64,000 bases of DNA from Paramecium sonneborni (taxonomy: Eukaryota > Ciliophora > Oligohymenophorea > Peniculida > Parameciidae): contig CAJJDN010000175.1 of NCBI GenBank assembly GCA_905182985.1, forward strand, positions 27,311 to 91,310, in the 5' to 3' direction. Positions within the stretch are counted from its first letter, which is position 1. Each line of letters begins with the position of its first letter. Shown piece after piece: positions 1-13,287 of the stretch. Under the pieces are notes generated by a model, which was not told the DNA's origin, did not search any database, and saw nothing but the letters and a program-made list of their open reading frames with translations. A program made the translations under genes and the position numbers.

Positions 1-1
1 C

Positions 2-2035
2 ATAAAGTCATAAGAATGTTTGATATGCAATGAATAATATATAATGATAAATAATAAATGTTAATAATCTTGTTTAACAGGATGTAAGAAATGTATTGAA
101 GGTATTTGTTATGATAATTGTCTAAATGGAGAATTAAATATTGATGGGATTTGTTATTCAATATGTGGAGATGGTATATAATAATAAAAAGAATAATGTG
201 ATGATGGTAATAGTATTTAATTTGATGGATGCTATAAATGTGAATATTCTTGTCCTCTTTACTGTTAAAATTGTTTTGAAGGAATTTGTTATGAATGTTA
301 GTCATACTTTTAATTGATTGATAATACATGTTATGATGGTTGTGGTAGTGGAATAAAGGCTTATAATGAAGAGTGTGATGATGGTAATATCATTGAACTT
401 GATGGTTGTTCTTCTACCTGTCAAATTGAACTTTAATATAAGTGTTAAGAAATCTCTTTTAGTTATTCTGATTGTTAATATTCTCCATCTCCTTACATGA
501 TAATCACATTTTTAAACTAAACTTATAATAAGTACTATCTTGAAATAACATTCTCTTAAGCCATATATTTTAATGAGAATTATCTATTGTAAACTCTTTT
601 TAATTTTAGCATCGATCAATTATCTATTACTGATTATTCAATCAAATTATAATCCAACTATTAACCACTAATCAATTCAATTCTACACTTTGTATTTTCA
701 ATTGAAATTTAGTTCTTTAATTCTACTAATAGTAGCCTTATTAATCTTAATATTCAACTTAATAATTAAGCATTTAATTAAGAGGATATAGAATTACTCA
801 ATCCATCACAATAAATATTTCTAAAGTAATCTCTCTCTATGAGTTAATCTGATATACAAAAAACAATATAACTCACTTAATCATAAGAAATTATGATTAT
901 AACTTAAGGAATTGCTGGAGTTTTTGTTTTAATCTCTGGCAATTTTCAAATCTTTGTTGAAATTTTAGATAACCTCTAATACCAATCATATTTTAAATAT
1001 ATCAATATCATTTATCCAGAAAATCTTTACATTTTTTTTGAATCCACTACTTTAATAAGCATACTTCCAATTTTTCATTATTTTAACATTGATCATCTTT
1101 ATTCATAATTTTTGTTTTAAGACTTTATTGAGTCTTATGCTAAATTAAAATTTTACAATCTAAATGCTCATTTAATAACTAATTTAGAATTTTTTTTCAT
1201 TTAAGTTATATCAACTATTTTATTTGTAGTTATATTAAAAACTGTTACTTACATTAGCTTTAAAATAATTTATAAAATATAAACTTAACATTTATTAGTT
1301 TTAAAACTCAGAAGTTTCAAATCTAAATAACTTATACTCGTACTCAATTGGATTTATAATTTTTTTCATCAGATTTAGGTTTTTATCTATGAATTTTATC
1401 AAAATGGTTTAATAGATTTACTATTGGCCAATGCCTGGGATTTATTATTTAAAGCGTTTTTATAATTAGAATCTTCCTAATATTAAGATGTAATTTCACT
1501 AATTTAAATAGCATTGTCTTATATTATTCTGGCTGCCTCAGCTACATTTATAACTTATTCTATTAAGCGTTTCTATTCAAAAAAAGAATATAAAATAAAT
1601 TATAAATATAAGGCTGTTTATTTACTTAAATAGTTTTTATTTTGCTATTTCTTAATTTGTTATCAAAGTAATTAAGTGATATAATTATTATTGTTAACAA
1701 CAACAAATATGATTTATTTGATAGCACTAATTTTTATAGAATTTAATTTACAAAAATTAGATAAAATATAACTCGTTATTTTAGAAATTTCAATACTTTC
1801 ATTTATGTTTTCCTCTATATTTCATCTATAAGATTACAGATATTTAATTAGTGAAGAAAATAAAATCCTTTTAGGTTTTGCATAAATTTATTTGTTGATT
1901 TCCAGTTTACTTGGAATTTTCATTAAATAGATTATAATGATTTATTAATTAATTAAAAAAAGATGCCTTAAAAAGAGAAAAAGAAATTCTGTTTTCAAAA
2001 AGGCTACTCACTTAATTTTTGAAGCTGTTATGTGA
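2..2035 (+). CDS. Cys-rich membrane protein with DUF4215-like repeats (5' end missing)
   Basis: The frame is open from base 2 to TGA at 2033-2035 (677 codons) with TAA/TAG read as Gln; the start lies upstream of the window. The first ~140 codons are Cys-rich with repeated CDDGN...DGC units (about 197-235 and 376-410), the signature of DUF4215 / Myxococcus Cys-rich repeats, which are common in large ciliate surface proteins. The middle is Gln/Ser/Asn-rich. From about 1190 on, the protein has several hydrophobic, probably membrane-spanning segments and ends in a basic tail (KKRCLKKRKRNS). I infer a cell-surface protein with an external Cys-rich part and a multi-span C-terminus. No introns are needed. 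The function is unknown. Confidence 0.85.
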
Positions 2036-4044
2036 TAAATTTAAATTATAAATTATTATTAATTCTATTGTTAATTATTATTAATTATATTTTTTTATAA
2101 AAAAGTTCTCAAAATAATTAAATTTATTTTATTGGAAAATTTTGGTACATTCGGTTTGTGGAAGAAAATTCTTTTATTTGTAATTATAATTAAATTAAAA
2201 AGCGCTTTAATAAAAGCACCATATTTTTTTATTAAATTTCAATTTTTTTCTAATTTAAATTTTTCAAATCTTCTCAGCATTTCAAACTTTCTAGTTCTAC
2301 ATCCTCTTAAAAATGAAAACACTATCATATTTGTTTCAAATATAAATCTATAGAAAATTGTTTATTCAATTTTAAATAAAATTTTTAATATTCAAATTTT
2401 AAATTTTTGGATAGTTTTTTATAACATTTCCACTTTAGCTTTTGACTCTTAATATTTTCTTAAAACCTAAAATTTAGGCATTTAAGAAAATTATGATTTT
2501 TCAGGAATAATCTTTGAGATATTGATTTTAAATGTTTATTTTCTTATCTGATGGAATCTAAGTTTGTTTTTGAAACATTTTTAATTAAGATTTACTTCCT
2601 CAAACATTTCTTCTTGATTTTTATGTTTATGTTAATAAGAAATGAATCACAGAAAAAAGAATTGACTATATCTTATTAGTATAGACGATATTATAAAAAA
2701 ATTTATTTATTTTGATCTGATCTGTTATTAAAATGGATCATCTTGTAAAATATAATATTCAATTCACTATAATTCGCTTCATTTTAAGGTTTAAAATTTA
2801 GAATCTCTTTAAAATGAACTTCATCTTTCTATCAGTAAAATATATACATTGCTTTTGTTAAAAGTTCTTATAAGATTAATACAATTATATTATTCTAAAA
2901 AATGAGTTTTAATTGAACAATTAATATATTACTAATATATCGATATCTTAATTATTTGTTGTTAATTAGTCTTTTTTAAATAATCAAAGATAGCTGATAT
3001 ATATCGATAAAATCTTTAAATAATTATAATTTTTATGGAAATTTATTTTTAAGGATTTTTAGGATTTATATAAAAAAGTTAACATAATTTGTTTTAAATC
3101 GCCGAACAAGGTCAAATTAAATGTTTATAAAATTCTCTAAAACTATTGAAATTGTAATTCTACAAACTTTTTTTAGTACTATTAATAGAAATTAATAAAC
3201 AAAAGTAGTAAAATTACAATTTTCATCTCTTCTTATTCTTTAAATACCTCTTAACTTGATTTATGAAAACATGATTTCCTCAAAAGATATTAAACCTATT
3301 TTTCGATAATATTTATCTTAATGATGATCATTATGATTAATATTGTGTCTGGCAATATTATTGTTTCTTAAATTGAATAATTATTAATTAAATCTATATA
3401 ATATTTTATTTCAGAGATTTGTTCAGAAAAATATTGAAAAGTGAAAGTAAAATAAATAATATCATAATTGAATAATCTATATTTAATAAGATAAGGATAA
3501 TAAAGAATATAGGGATATTGAAAATTATGTTATGAATAAAATAAAGAATGATATTTAACATCATCAGGCCATATTTTTAAGTATTAATCTAATTCTTGAA
3601 TATGATTAATTATCAGGAAGACAAGATTAAGGTTAAATGATGAATGAACTGAAATAAATTTAAGAATATTTAGAAAAGATTCCAAAAATTCTTAAATAAC
3701 ATCAAATAACTCAATTATATTTAGAATCAAATATATGCTGAACCTAATAATTAATAATATTCATTCATTAATGACCATCAAAGGCAATTTAAAAAAAAAA
3801 AATCTTGATAGTTCTGATTGTCTTTTTTTTTTAAGGAATTTATGTTTATGATTGTGAATCTTTTTTAATTGAATGGTTTTATAAATTTATTTTACTGTTT
3901 AAAGGACATCATTCTTATTGACCTTCTTATTATTGTGCTTTTTTCTCCATCATAGGCTGTAATTATTGAAATTTTACTTATTAATGTTGAAAGTGTTTAT
4001 TTGAGAGTCTACTTTATCAGGACTTAAAAAATCTTATTTTTTAC
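2036..4044. other. Non-coding or fully decayed stretch
   Basis: About 2 kb of AT-rich sequence without a frame that reads as a protein on either strand when TAA/TAG are taken as Gln. TGA is frequent in all frames. Two kilobases without a gene is unusual for a Paramecium-type somatic genome, where intergenic gaps are mostly tens to a few hundred bases. Confidence 0.5.
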
Positions 4045-5461
4045 TCATTTAAAACTGAGAAGCTTTTTATATAAAATGATCTTTTCAAAAAAAGATTTAT
4101 TAATAAAATCATTCACAATTTCATGAGATTCAAAAAGATTCAAATTCATATAATTTATAGTTTTTCTGATATTATTAAGAGTTTACTTCATATTTTCCCT
4201 AAACTCTCAATCTTCTATATTATCTTAAAACACTGAATACAATCTATAAAAAACATTTAAAGGGAAAGCATATTCTAATTACTCATATCCATTTTCTTAA
4301 GTTTAAGTAATAATTTTTAAAAAGTTCTTCATTTATTATTTTGCTTTAAGTAATTCTGATTAATAAGTAAACATGTGTTTTATAACTTAAAAGTATTAAG
4401 ATTAAGGCTATTAGTTTAATTTTTTTATTTTTAATATATTAAAATTCCAAGATTATATGATTTCGTTAATTTTCATCTGATCCATAAATAATTCATAAGC
4501 TACTTACAGAAAATTCAATATTGATATATCATTTTAATCTAGAAATTAACATTAGCATCTAAAAGAAAATTGATAACATAAATTTATGTAAATTCTTAAT
4601 TTAATGAAGAATCTTTTGGATTTTTACTAACAGTTCTCGGCAATTTTTTTAAATATTCTCTATTTTTGTTTATATATTGTAATTTGTTATTAAATTCTTA
4701 ATTAAATTTTTAAGACATAAATGATTACCTTAATTAAAATAGAACCTAAAAATGTTATTATTAGGAAATATCTGATGATTTTAAACTAAAAATTATAAAT
4801 TGTCTATTTGTTATTTAAATTCTTATTTAATTAATGGTGGATTCAATTTAATTAATTCCATAAGAAATTAAAAATCTTATTTTTACTCTCTATCTGGGAA
4901 ATAATTATGGTTATCAATCAATTAACAAAAATTACTTTAAAATTTTTCAATTATGAAAGATAATTATCAAATTATTGAAAAATTGCAATTTATAAATTAG
5001 CATCTTAATCATATTGCTCTTAGATTATAAAAGGTTTCATTTCTTTTTATGTTATTGAATATTCTTCATTTATAAATGTTATTTTTTGACAATCTTTATT
5101 AGTATCTAATTTAAATTATTGATTATTTCTTATAAAACATAATTTTCTGAAAATTCTTAAAATTCTATAATTCGATCTTGATCATATTTTCCTAATTCTA
5201 TAATTTTATCACTTTATATTTTTAATAATGTATTCTCATTATTAAAGGTTCTGTAAAATGCATTTTTATATTATTTACTTTATATAATAAATTAATGGAA
5301 GTACTCTTACGCGATTGTGGATTTCCAATAAATATTGGTAATTTATTCTAATTTGGGATTTCAATTTCAAAAAGAATTCTAATTTCTGTTAATATATTTT
5401 AAATTAAAATTTTTCCTTCATTTTTTATCCTCTAAATAAAATAATGATTAGGTAATTACTT
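4045..5461 (-). pseudogene. Relic of a large P-loop NTPase-like protein
   Basis: Two coding-looking pieces lie on the minus strand. The upstream piece (5461 down to 5066) reads as protein for about 130 codons and holds a Walker A-like stretch, FIGNPQSRKSTSINLL (about 5288-5335), in which the Gly before Lys-Ser/Thr is Arg. The downstream piece (4485 down to 4045, 147 codons) has one in-frame TGA and a charged, helical-looking C-terminal part. Between them the frame is broken. I infer remnants of one or two genes for a large ATP/GTP-binding protein. The family cannot be named. Both pieces lack the Gly-Lys pair needed for a working P-loop and carry stops. Confidence 0.45.
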
Positions 5462-5779
5462 TCAAAAATTTTTGTCTAGTTAAGACTTTGGGTTTTATTG
5501 TTCTTTTTAGAGTGATTCTTCTAAAATTTGCAACTATTTATGAGATTTTATTCTATTAACTATAAAACTAATAATAATAATTTGGATAATTCAAAATCAT
5601 TTTTCTATCTCATTTTGTTTTTTCTTAAAGGTTCTTTTCATACAAATCTATTGGGCAAATTTATTCAATGATTGGAATTTGTATTTGCAAGGTCATTAAA
5701 GTATTTTTAGTCACCTTTATCAAATTTTCTATTATTATCAATGTTATAGACATATATTTTTCTTCTATAATATTCAAAA

Positions 5780-6990
5780 TTGGTTTTGAAATGTAAATCT
5801 GCATGTTTTAAATCTAGTGGTGTTTTACATTCTTTACAAAGCATTGAATCATATTTAAATAAATCAAAGAAACCTTAATTTGGGATTTTTCTAACAATAT
5901 TAGAATTCCATTATATAAATTTCTATAGTTATATCTATTTGCTAAAACTTACCATCTTACATTTTGTAAATTCTATTTTAATCATCTTATATATTTTATT
6001 TTTTATTTTCAATATCATTTGTAATTGGAATATTTTAAAAATTAATTACTTATTAATCCATTTAATTTCTTAATTTAAATTTTTATTCATCTCTTTTTGT
6101 TTATTCAACCCATTTAATTAGATTCTTTTCTTCTTATTTATAAAGAAATTAATACAAGATCTCCATAAAGCTTTATGCTATTCAATTATTGTCTATTTTT
6201 ATAACCACAAAGCTGAGGATATATAATCAAAATAAGGTTTTACATAGAATTACCATAACTTAAAGATATGTCTAGCAGGTAATAATTTTGATAAAAATTT
6301 TGCCCTCCAACTATTCTTTTTTACTATTTTTTTCATTATATTATAATAAGGTTTAAGACTTCCTCTAACATTTAACCAAACAACTAAGTATTTATAAGAT
6401 TAAACCCAATTGCAACCCAATTTAGTTAAGTCTTAATTTTTTGTCTATGATAGAAAATTTGTTTTCTTTAAATTAATTTTAAAATTAAATTCTTATCATG
6501 GAAAACTTTAAAAGCATTACTTGAGGCCCATGAGTTATTCAAAAATACAACATCATCGGTAAGCATTTGATAGAGTTTTACCTTTTACTTATTTTCTTTA
6601 TAGGAATCTTTTTACTTCTTAAAAATGAATTTAAGTACCCATACCTTGTAAAAATCCAATTTATTCAGGATTTATATAGTAATTTTCATATCCTTTAAGC
6701 CTTTCTTCCTAGAAAAGCTCAATCATTTTTATAACATGAGACATAACTACTATAGGTCTAATCTATTCTTTATTTGGAATATTTGGACTTATTTTACTTA
6801 TAGGTATTAATCTCATTTACATTGTAAATCTGTATTTATTTAATTCTTAAATATTCATAAAAGAAAAATCTTATCTATTATTTTATTCCCATAATTCTCT
6901 TATTATTTATAAATGAGTTCAATCATAAGATATTGTTTTATTATAATATTCATATTTATCTCCACGAAGTGGCCATTTGTATTTAAATTA
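5780..6990 (-). mobile_element. Degenerate LINE-type (non-LTR) reverse transcriptase
   Basis: Read on the minus strand, the order of features is that of a non-LTR retrotransposon ORF2. An RT entry block RLIPISKISPNIPNKEQIRPIVV (two overlapping pieces, about 6740-6820) is followed by SHVIKMIEL and then IGFLQGMGT. A catalytic-box-like MLTDDVVFLN (about 6535-6575) stands in place of the usual YADD. Next comes the post-RT region LPARHIFKLWQFYVKPYFDY (about 6205-6290), and finally a CxxC-x8-H-x3-H knuckle (about 5785-5850). The spacing between the entry block and the DD box is far too short, there are in-frame TGAs and at least two frame changes, and no endonuclease domain is seen. This is a dead, internally deleted copy. 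It may be germline-type sequence that escaped clean removal from the somatic genome (inference). Confidence 0.7.
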
Positions 6991-6991
6991 T

Positions 6992-7849
6992 TCATTTTCT
7001 TTACTCCCTAAATTTTTCTTATGTTGTTGCTGATAAATCTGGTATTTCTATTCCTTCAAAACCATCTTATCCTATATCATTTAAATCAATTTAATTTTAA
7101 TATTACCATTATCTTTTTGAATCTTTATCTAATATTTGAGATATTAAACATAATTAATTAACACATTCTGAGTTTATTTATTTATAATCCGTAATAGATT
7201 AGTTGTGTTCAACATTTAATATATTTACTATCATTCCTGCTTTCTATTTTTCTATTCCACTAGTATGTTTTATTATTTAATAAAATTCTTTTCTATTTTT
7301 ATTATAAAACTAATATTCTTATTCTTAAGCATAATATTTAAATCTAAATTACTTTGAAATAAATTTTAATCGAATAATCAAGTTTTCTATAATATTCTTT
7401 ATTATCTTGATCAAACCTTGCAACAATAGCTAAAATAACTTTTTATAATTTCTTAAGATTTCTAATAATTAAATTTAAGAAATAATATCTTCTATCTGAG
7501 AAAAATTATCATCAAATCCAGGAGTATCAATAATATCTATGCATTCACCTTATTAATTTTAATTTTTGTATTCGTAATTATAAACATTAGGAGTATGAGT
7601 ACAGGATTCTCCTTCTAATCCAATTAATGTCTTTACTCCACTTTCTAATTCTATATATAATTATCCATCTTCATTCTAACTTTATTCATCGCCTCTTAAA
7701 ATATGAAATATAGTCGATTTCCTTATTCTTGTTTTCCCTAATAATATTAATGTGCCACCTTAAAAATTAAGATGAAGACCATTAAAATAATTTTATCATG
7801 GCTTAATAAACTCATTTAATGAATTTTTAGTATCTACTTCTTTATCCAT
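6992..7849 (-). pseudogene. G-domain (P-loop GTPase) pseudogene
   Basis: Starts with ATG at 7849 (MDKEVDTKNSLNEFIKP), then meets TGA at 7796-7798, where the sense looks like Trp (KP-stop-QNYFNGLHL). The frame then reads a GTPase: P-loop LLGKTRIRKSTIFHIL, where the expected Gly before Lys is Arg, and a G3 motif IDTPGFDDNF about 80 residues later, as in AIG1/dynamin-type G domains. After G3 the likely continuation (AIVARFDQDNKEYYRKL) is in another frame, so there is at least one frameshift. The frame ends at TGA 6992-6994, directly against the LINE relic. Stop, frameshift and lost P-loop Gly together say pseudogene. Confidence 0.7.
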
Positions 7850-8599
7850 CTAAATTCTATATTAATTATTATTCTAATTCTATTAAATTTAAAATATATA
7901 TATATTATTGTTTTTGTAATATTATTTAAATATTAAGTTATAATAAAATTATTTAATTAACAAGAAAAGTGGTAAGAAGTAAAAAATCCATAAGATTAAA
8001 TTATGATTCAAGAATTTTGAAAATTTTCATATTAATATGCCATCGAAAGATTTTCGATCATCATCATTTGATTAATACAAGAATATTTAAAAATTACATA
8101 CTATATTTTTATTCTAATTTAGATTATTCTTTTCTAATATGATAAGCTTTACGAAATATATAAATCTAAAAATATATAAAATCTAAGTTTATATTCAAAT
8201 TATTCATAATAATTTAACATATTTCGTATTATGAATTATTAAGCGATAAAGAAGGCTAAATTAAGCTGAAATAAGAAATTTAGACAATTTATTATTAATG
8301 AGCTTGTTATTTAATGAATTATTACCTATATTTAATTTTGAATAGATTTAATGATAATTATAAATAAATAATATAAATAAATGAAATATTCATGATAGAA
8401 AAAGAAGCAAGTATGAACAAGCTTAAATAATCAAATATTTAAAAATAAGGAATCAGATTTAGGTGGTAAAATTGCAAAGTTAAAAATTTATAAATTATTC
8501 TTTTAAACTTAAGTAATTAAAAATATGAAAATTCCATTATTCAAAATAAAAAAATGAATTATGATTTTTTAAATGTTTTAGAATAAATAATATAAAATA
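7850..8599. other. Intergenic, nothing recognised
   Basis: AT-rich stretch between the starts of the GTPase pseudogene and the 3' end of the WD40 gene, both on the minus strand. No coding frame, RNA gene or repeat recognised. Confidence 0.5.
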
Positions 8600-9718
8600 T
8601 CAAATTTCTTTATCTTCTCCTTAAACTAAAATTTAGATATTATTTTATTTTTAATCCCATGTTATTAAAAATTCTCCATCATCACTCATTGTACCATAAA
8701 GGTTCATAGTACCATAATCTATTGCTTATTCTAAATAACATTGAAAATCAGAATTTATTTTAGAGAATATGAATTTAATTAAGTTTACAAAACAACCATT
8801 TTTAGTTAAAAGTAGATTAGCTTAAGTAGAATATACTTAAGGAAAATAAGGTCTACAAGCTTAATTACCACCTTAAACTAAAATAGTTTTTTATTTTAAA
8901 TACAAATTTTTTTGTGAATTGTATACATAAATATGAATATGAGATGATCCTTACAATTAAAAAGCTGTTTCTATTGGTTAAAATGTAAAAATATGATTAT
9001 TTATAAAACTTATTCTATATCCCCATTAATCGACTTAAATCTTTTATTTTATATTCCATTAAGATTAAGTAGAACCTTCAATGATTAATATTAAAAAATC
9101 ACTAGCACAAGATAGTAATTTAGTACCTTCTTAATTAATTGATAATCCAAATACTGTAGAAGAATGTTCATTAATTGTCTATGAACATGTCCATATAAGA
9201 GATTGTTAAGTTTAGCTTTTTGTCCAAAATTTAATTGTTTTATCATAAGACCCACTTATAATAAGATCTTCTGTAGGAGTAAGTAAAATTAAACAGGAAA
9301 TACAATTTGTATGTTCTCTTAATTTAAATTAAGCAATCCATTGTGTTGGTATAATAAATTATGAAGTATTAATAGGTGACCAAATAATAATTGTATTATC
9401 ATCTGAACCTGAAATAAATGAATTTATCATTGAGGTAGATTTTTTGAAAAAATTTAAAGTAGACACAAAATCTGAATGTTTATCTTTTAGTAGCTAAATT
9501 AATCTAATAGATGCTGTTATTCTTATTGTTGGATAAGCTTCTGATGAAGAAATGAGTGGTAAAATTATCTAAAATACTTTTATATTAGATTCACATGCTG
9601 CAACCATAATACTATTATCATGATTGATAGCTATTGCTCGACATAATTCCAAATATCTATTAGGAAACAATTCTCGATAGAAATATTTATTAAATTTACA
9701 GGCTTATTGTTATTTCAT
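8600..9718 (-). CDS. WD40-repeat protein, 372 aa
   Basis: One uninterrupted minus-strand frame from ATG 9718 (MKQQQACKFNKYF) to TGA 8600-8602, 373 codons with stop, no intron needed. WD40 blades are visible: AIAINHDNSIMVAACESNIKV near the N-terminus; FISGSDDNTIIIWS followed by LREHTNCISCLILLTPTEDL and IISGSYDKTIKFWT; then an INEHSSTVFGLSINQEGTKLL blade. These are typical GH...SGS.D..I..W units of a beta-propeller, a protein-protein interaction scaffold. The C-terminal half is more diverged. The protein has no N-terminal zinc-type leader like that of the neighbouring WD40 pseudogene. It is the only intact gene between 2.0 and 13.4 kb. Partners and pathway cannot be inferred. Confidence 0.8.
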
Positions 9719-10777
9719 TTATGATTATATCAAAAATATGCATTTATTAAATAATTATTTCCAATCTACATAGAATCAATATAAATTATAAAATTTATTA
9801 AGCTTCAATAAACAAATAGATGAATGAAATTTAATATAATTATTAATCATTATCAATTATATTTTATTTCAATTATCAATATTCTCTTTAAATATTTAAC
9901 TTCAAAAATATTCCTATATATTATTCAATTAAATTTCAGAATTTAATAAATTTTTGTCTCTCATAATGTATTGAAAAAAGATAATATTATCAAAATTACT
10001 TAAAAATTAAAATATCTTTTTATTATTGCCTAATATACGAGTATTATAGAAACTAGAGTTTGCATTAAAAATTGGTATTTAGAGAACTCACTTCAAAAAA
10101 ATAAATGTCCTTGTATGAACTTTAACTTTATATAAATAAAATATTTAACTTCTCTCATATTGAATTGAATCATTTATATTGATGAATATTAATAAGATTG
10201 GTATTAGATGAGAAGACATCTATTATGAGATGAAGAAAGATATTCAAAATAATTATGATAATTAAATTATTGAATTTAATCATATTTTACTTTATGTAAG
10301 GAAAATAATTATTTAATTATATTAATAAAAATTATTAAAATATTAAGATGGGTGTTATTAAATTTTTTCTATCTATTGGAGAGATGATCTGATTATAATC
10401 AAATTAATATCAGATAACAATAATCTTTGGAGTATAATTTTAAAGCATTGATCAAATCAAGTTGAAAATTGAGTATTATTTCTTAACATAGATAAAAGTT
10501 CAATATTTTTTAATTTGGATATTATGATCCTGAAAAAAAAGATCAGGTAGAAATTTAATTTTTGATTAATATTCTCGTCTACTAAATTATTTAATAGATT
10601 ATATATAATTTACAATATTTACAAAGTATCTTAACTCCTCCACTTTAAAGTTGTTTTAATAAACTCTGGTTTATGGTCTGGGCTTCTTGTTTTTAATAGT
10701 TATATATTTTAACAAGCTATTTCTTTCGAATCTGTTTTTTAAGATTTATATTTATTGGAAATCACAATTGAATTCAA
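9719..10777. other. Intergenic, nothing recognised
   Basis: About 1 kb of AT-rich sequence between two minus-strand WD40 reading frames. No coding frame, RNA gene or repeat recognised. Confidence 0.5.
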
Positions 10778-12082
10778 TCAAATAAATGTATGTTTTAAGA
10801 TAAAATTCCTTACTGTATTAAAAATAATTGGAAATCGATAATCATCAAATTTTTAATTATTTGTAATTAATTGAAGTGTTTTCTTCTAATTTTCTTAAAA
10901 GTAGCCTTCTTTTAATTCAAATACATATAATTTATCTATTTCTTTAATAGCACTAACCCAAATAAATTAATTCTCTCTAACAAAATTTACTTTTTATCCT
11001 TCTGTTTCGATTGACTATTTAACAAAAGATTTGAATTCAAACTTATCTTATTGTCTTCTTTCTCAAATAATAATTTAATTCTTATCATCTGCACAAGATA
11101 CTAATAAAATTTCTGATTAATTTAAACTTATTCCTGTAACACAATTATTATGTTTCTACAATGAATATAGATTAGTTAATTCATTTTTATTAAAATTAAC
11201 TTTCCATACTTTAATTGATTTATCTCTACTTCCAGAAAAGAGTAGTTCAATATAAAACATATGATAATATTTGTATGTTATAAATAAGGTTTTGAACTTT
11301 TCCATTCATTTTGCTTCTCTTTTTTCCAACATCTCATTGTTTTATCACCAGAAATAAAAGAATTTATTTTTTTACTATAAATTAAACATGAAACATTATC
11401 AGTATGTCCCTACAAAGTTGTTATTAAATTAATTTTTCCATTAGTAAAATTCCATACTTTTATATTATTCTCTTAAGTTGATATCATAATTGATCAAATA
11501 GAATCAAAAACTATTGCATTACATTGATAAATTTATTTAACAGATTAATCAATTAATTTTAATTATATTTCATCTTCTTAAAAATACTTTTTATTAATGA
11601 TGTTGGTGAATTGTTATTTTAATTCATTAAATTTTAGTTTATCTTTATCTTCATTATTTGAATGTAAATTATTCAATAGCTTTGTCATCCAAGATCTATT
11701 AATATTATTTATTAGTTTTATTGAAGCATCATCAATATTAAAATTCTTAATAAAATTATCTAATTCATCATAAAAACTGTATTCACAGCTTGATTTTCTT
11801 TAGACCAATAAATCATCACTCCAATCTTATGCTACATTTTTGTAACTAAAAAATTATTTACTCTGTTATATTTGTTAAATTTCTTTATTTACTCTCTTAT
11901 TTATCGGAAATAATCTAAATCATTTTTATTAATCCAATTGTCTTTACCTCAGATTCTAAGTCTTCCATGCATACATTACATAAAAATCTTTATTTCTTAT
12001 CTAAATTTGGATTTAAGTCAACTAAAAGAATTGGTTGGTAATGTTTATTCTTGCAATTAAAATCTTTTTCATTTTCAATCAT
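10778..12082 (-). pseudogene. WD40-repeat protein pseudogene with N-terminal Cys/His leader
   Basis: Starts well at ATG 12082 (MIENEKDFNCKNKHYQPIL) with a Cys/His leader whose C..CxxC spacing resembles a zinc-binding motif. It carries WD40 blades ENNIKVWNFTNGK, GHTDNVSCLIYS, LFSGSRDKSIKVWKV and KHNNCVTGISLN. It is broken several times: a frame change near 11850 (possibly a 16-nt intron instead), TGA at 11494-11496, a one-base shift near 11255, and TGA at 11063-11065 exactly where the blade needs the Trp of an IIIW motif. The frame ends at TGA 10778-10780, perhaps the original stop. The damage is light, so inactivation looks recent. Confidence 0.7.
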
Positions 12083-13287
12083 TTTTGTGTTAAACATTAA
12101 AAAATATAGTAACAAAAAATTGATTTAGTTCAAATATTATTCTCATAATAAAATTAATTATACATATAATATTTTAGTTTATAATAATCAATTTTGTTTT
12201 TTTTAAATAAGAGATAACAACAAATATTTTTATGAAAATAATTAGAAGTACATGGAGAATCTAACTAATTAACCTTGAAGATGTTTTTTCCAAACTTTAG
12301 AGTCCTAACTTATTCAAATTATTAATATTTTGTTGATTGTAACAATCTCAATTCACATTATAAGTTTAAATGCATTAATCAAAAATCAGTATCTGGGATC
12401 AGAAGGAGTTAAACTAGATTTTAAAAGAATTTGAATATTATATTATCATTTATAAAAGCCTTAAAAGATTTGGAAAAATTAATATAAATATTAACAGTTG
12501 ATTATATCTTTAAATATTAAAGATCAAAGAAGAAGAACCAAACTGACCAAAACTTATTTTTTATAATTCTATTTCAAATTTTATTAAGGATTACCCAAAA
12601 ATTCATTAAAGTTTGAATTATTTAGATTTCTATGCTAATTGTTTAGAATAAAATCTATTCGATTTCGTTTTAATATGAAAGGAACAAATGAATTTGTCAA
12701 ATATCAAAAAAACATCTTAATTTTATTTTTTAGAAAATTTAATTAACAAAAAAGACTTGAAAAATAATAATTTCTCATGCTCCTTCTTGTAAAAACTTTA
12801 CTACAATTTCGATGTAATTCTTATCAGTTTTAAAAAGATCTTAAATTTATTGCCCATAGAGTGATTGTTATGAATTTAACTAGAGAAAATTCAGACCTTT
12901 GGAGACTGAAAAATGAACTTTTTAACCGAATAAATCAATTTTCAAAACATTTGTAAAAGTAAATTTTAAGTCCTCCAGTGCTATTTTCTTGTTAAAATCC
13001 TAAGACTCATTCTAATAATACCATTATTATAAATTTTTCCAAAGATGGAAATGTGAATTTTATTCTTGAATAGTCTGGATTCATATCTAATGATATTTTT
13101 TTTTGTTTTAGATATTTATATTTAATTTAAAAACACTTGATAGAATTACAAAATAAGTATTAAGAAAATGCCATAATATATGAAATGTTAGTGATTTTAA
13201 ATTATTGTGAGCTAGATTCATCAATTAAAGCGATTGTTAATAAATGTATAATTTAATTAAATGGGTCTCAAAAAAATATTTTATTTG
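12083..13287. other. Intergenic, nothing recognised
   Basis: About 1.2 kb, AT-rich, with no frame that reads as protein on either strand. The palindrome starting at 13288 follows it. Confidence 0.5.

Noticed and set aside
2132..2353. Short plus-strand ORF starting LENFGTFGLW
   Set aside because: Starts at TTG, low complexity, ends at a TAG that is Gln in this code, and the frame around it reads as nothing.
4045..11496. TGA read as Trp in this organism
   Set aside because: All intact genes end at TGA just after their last conserved parts; the in-frame TGAs occur only in otherwise damaged genes.
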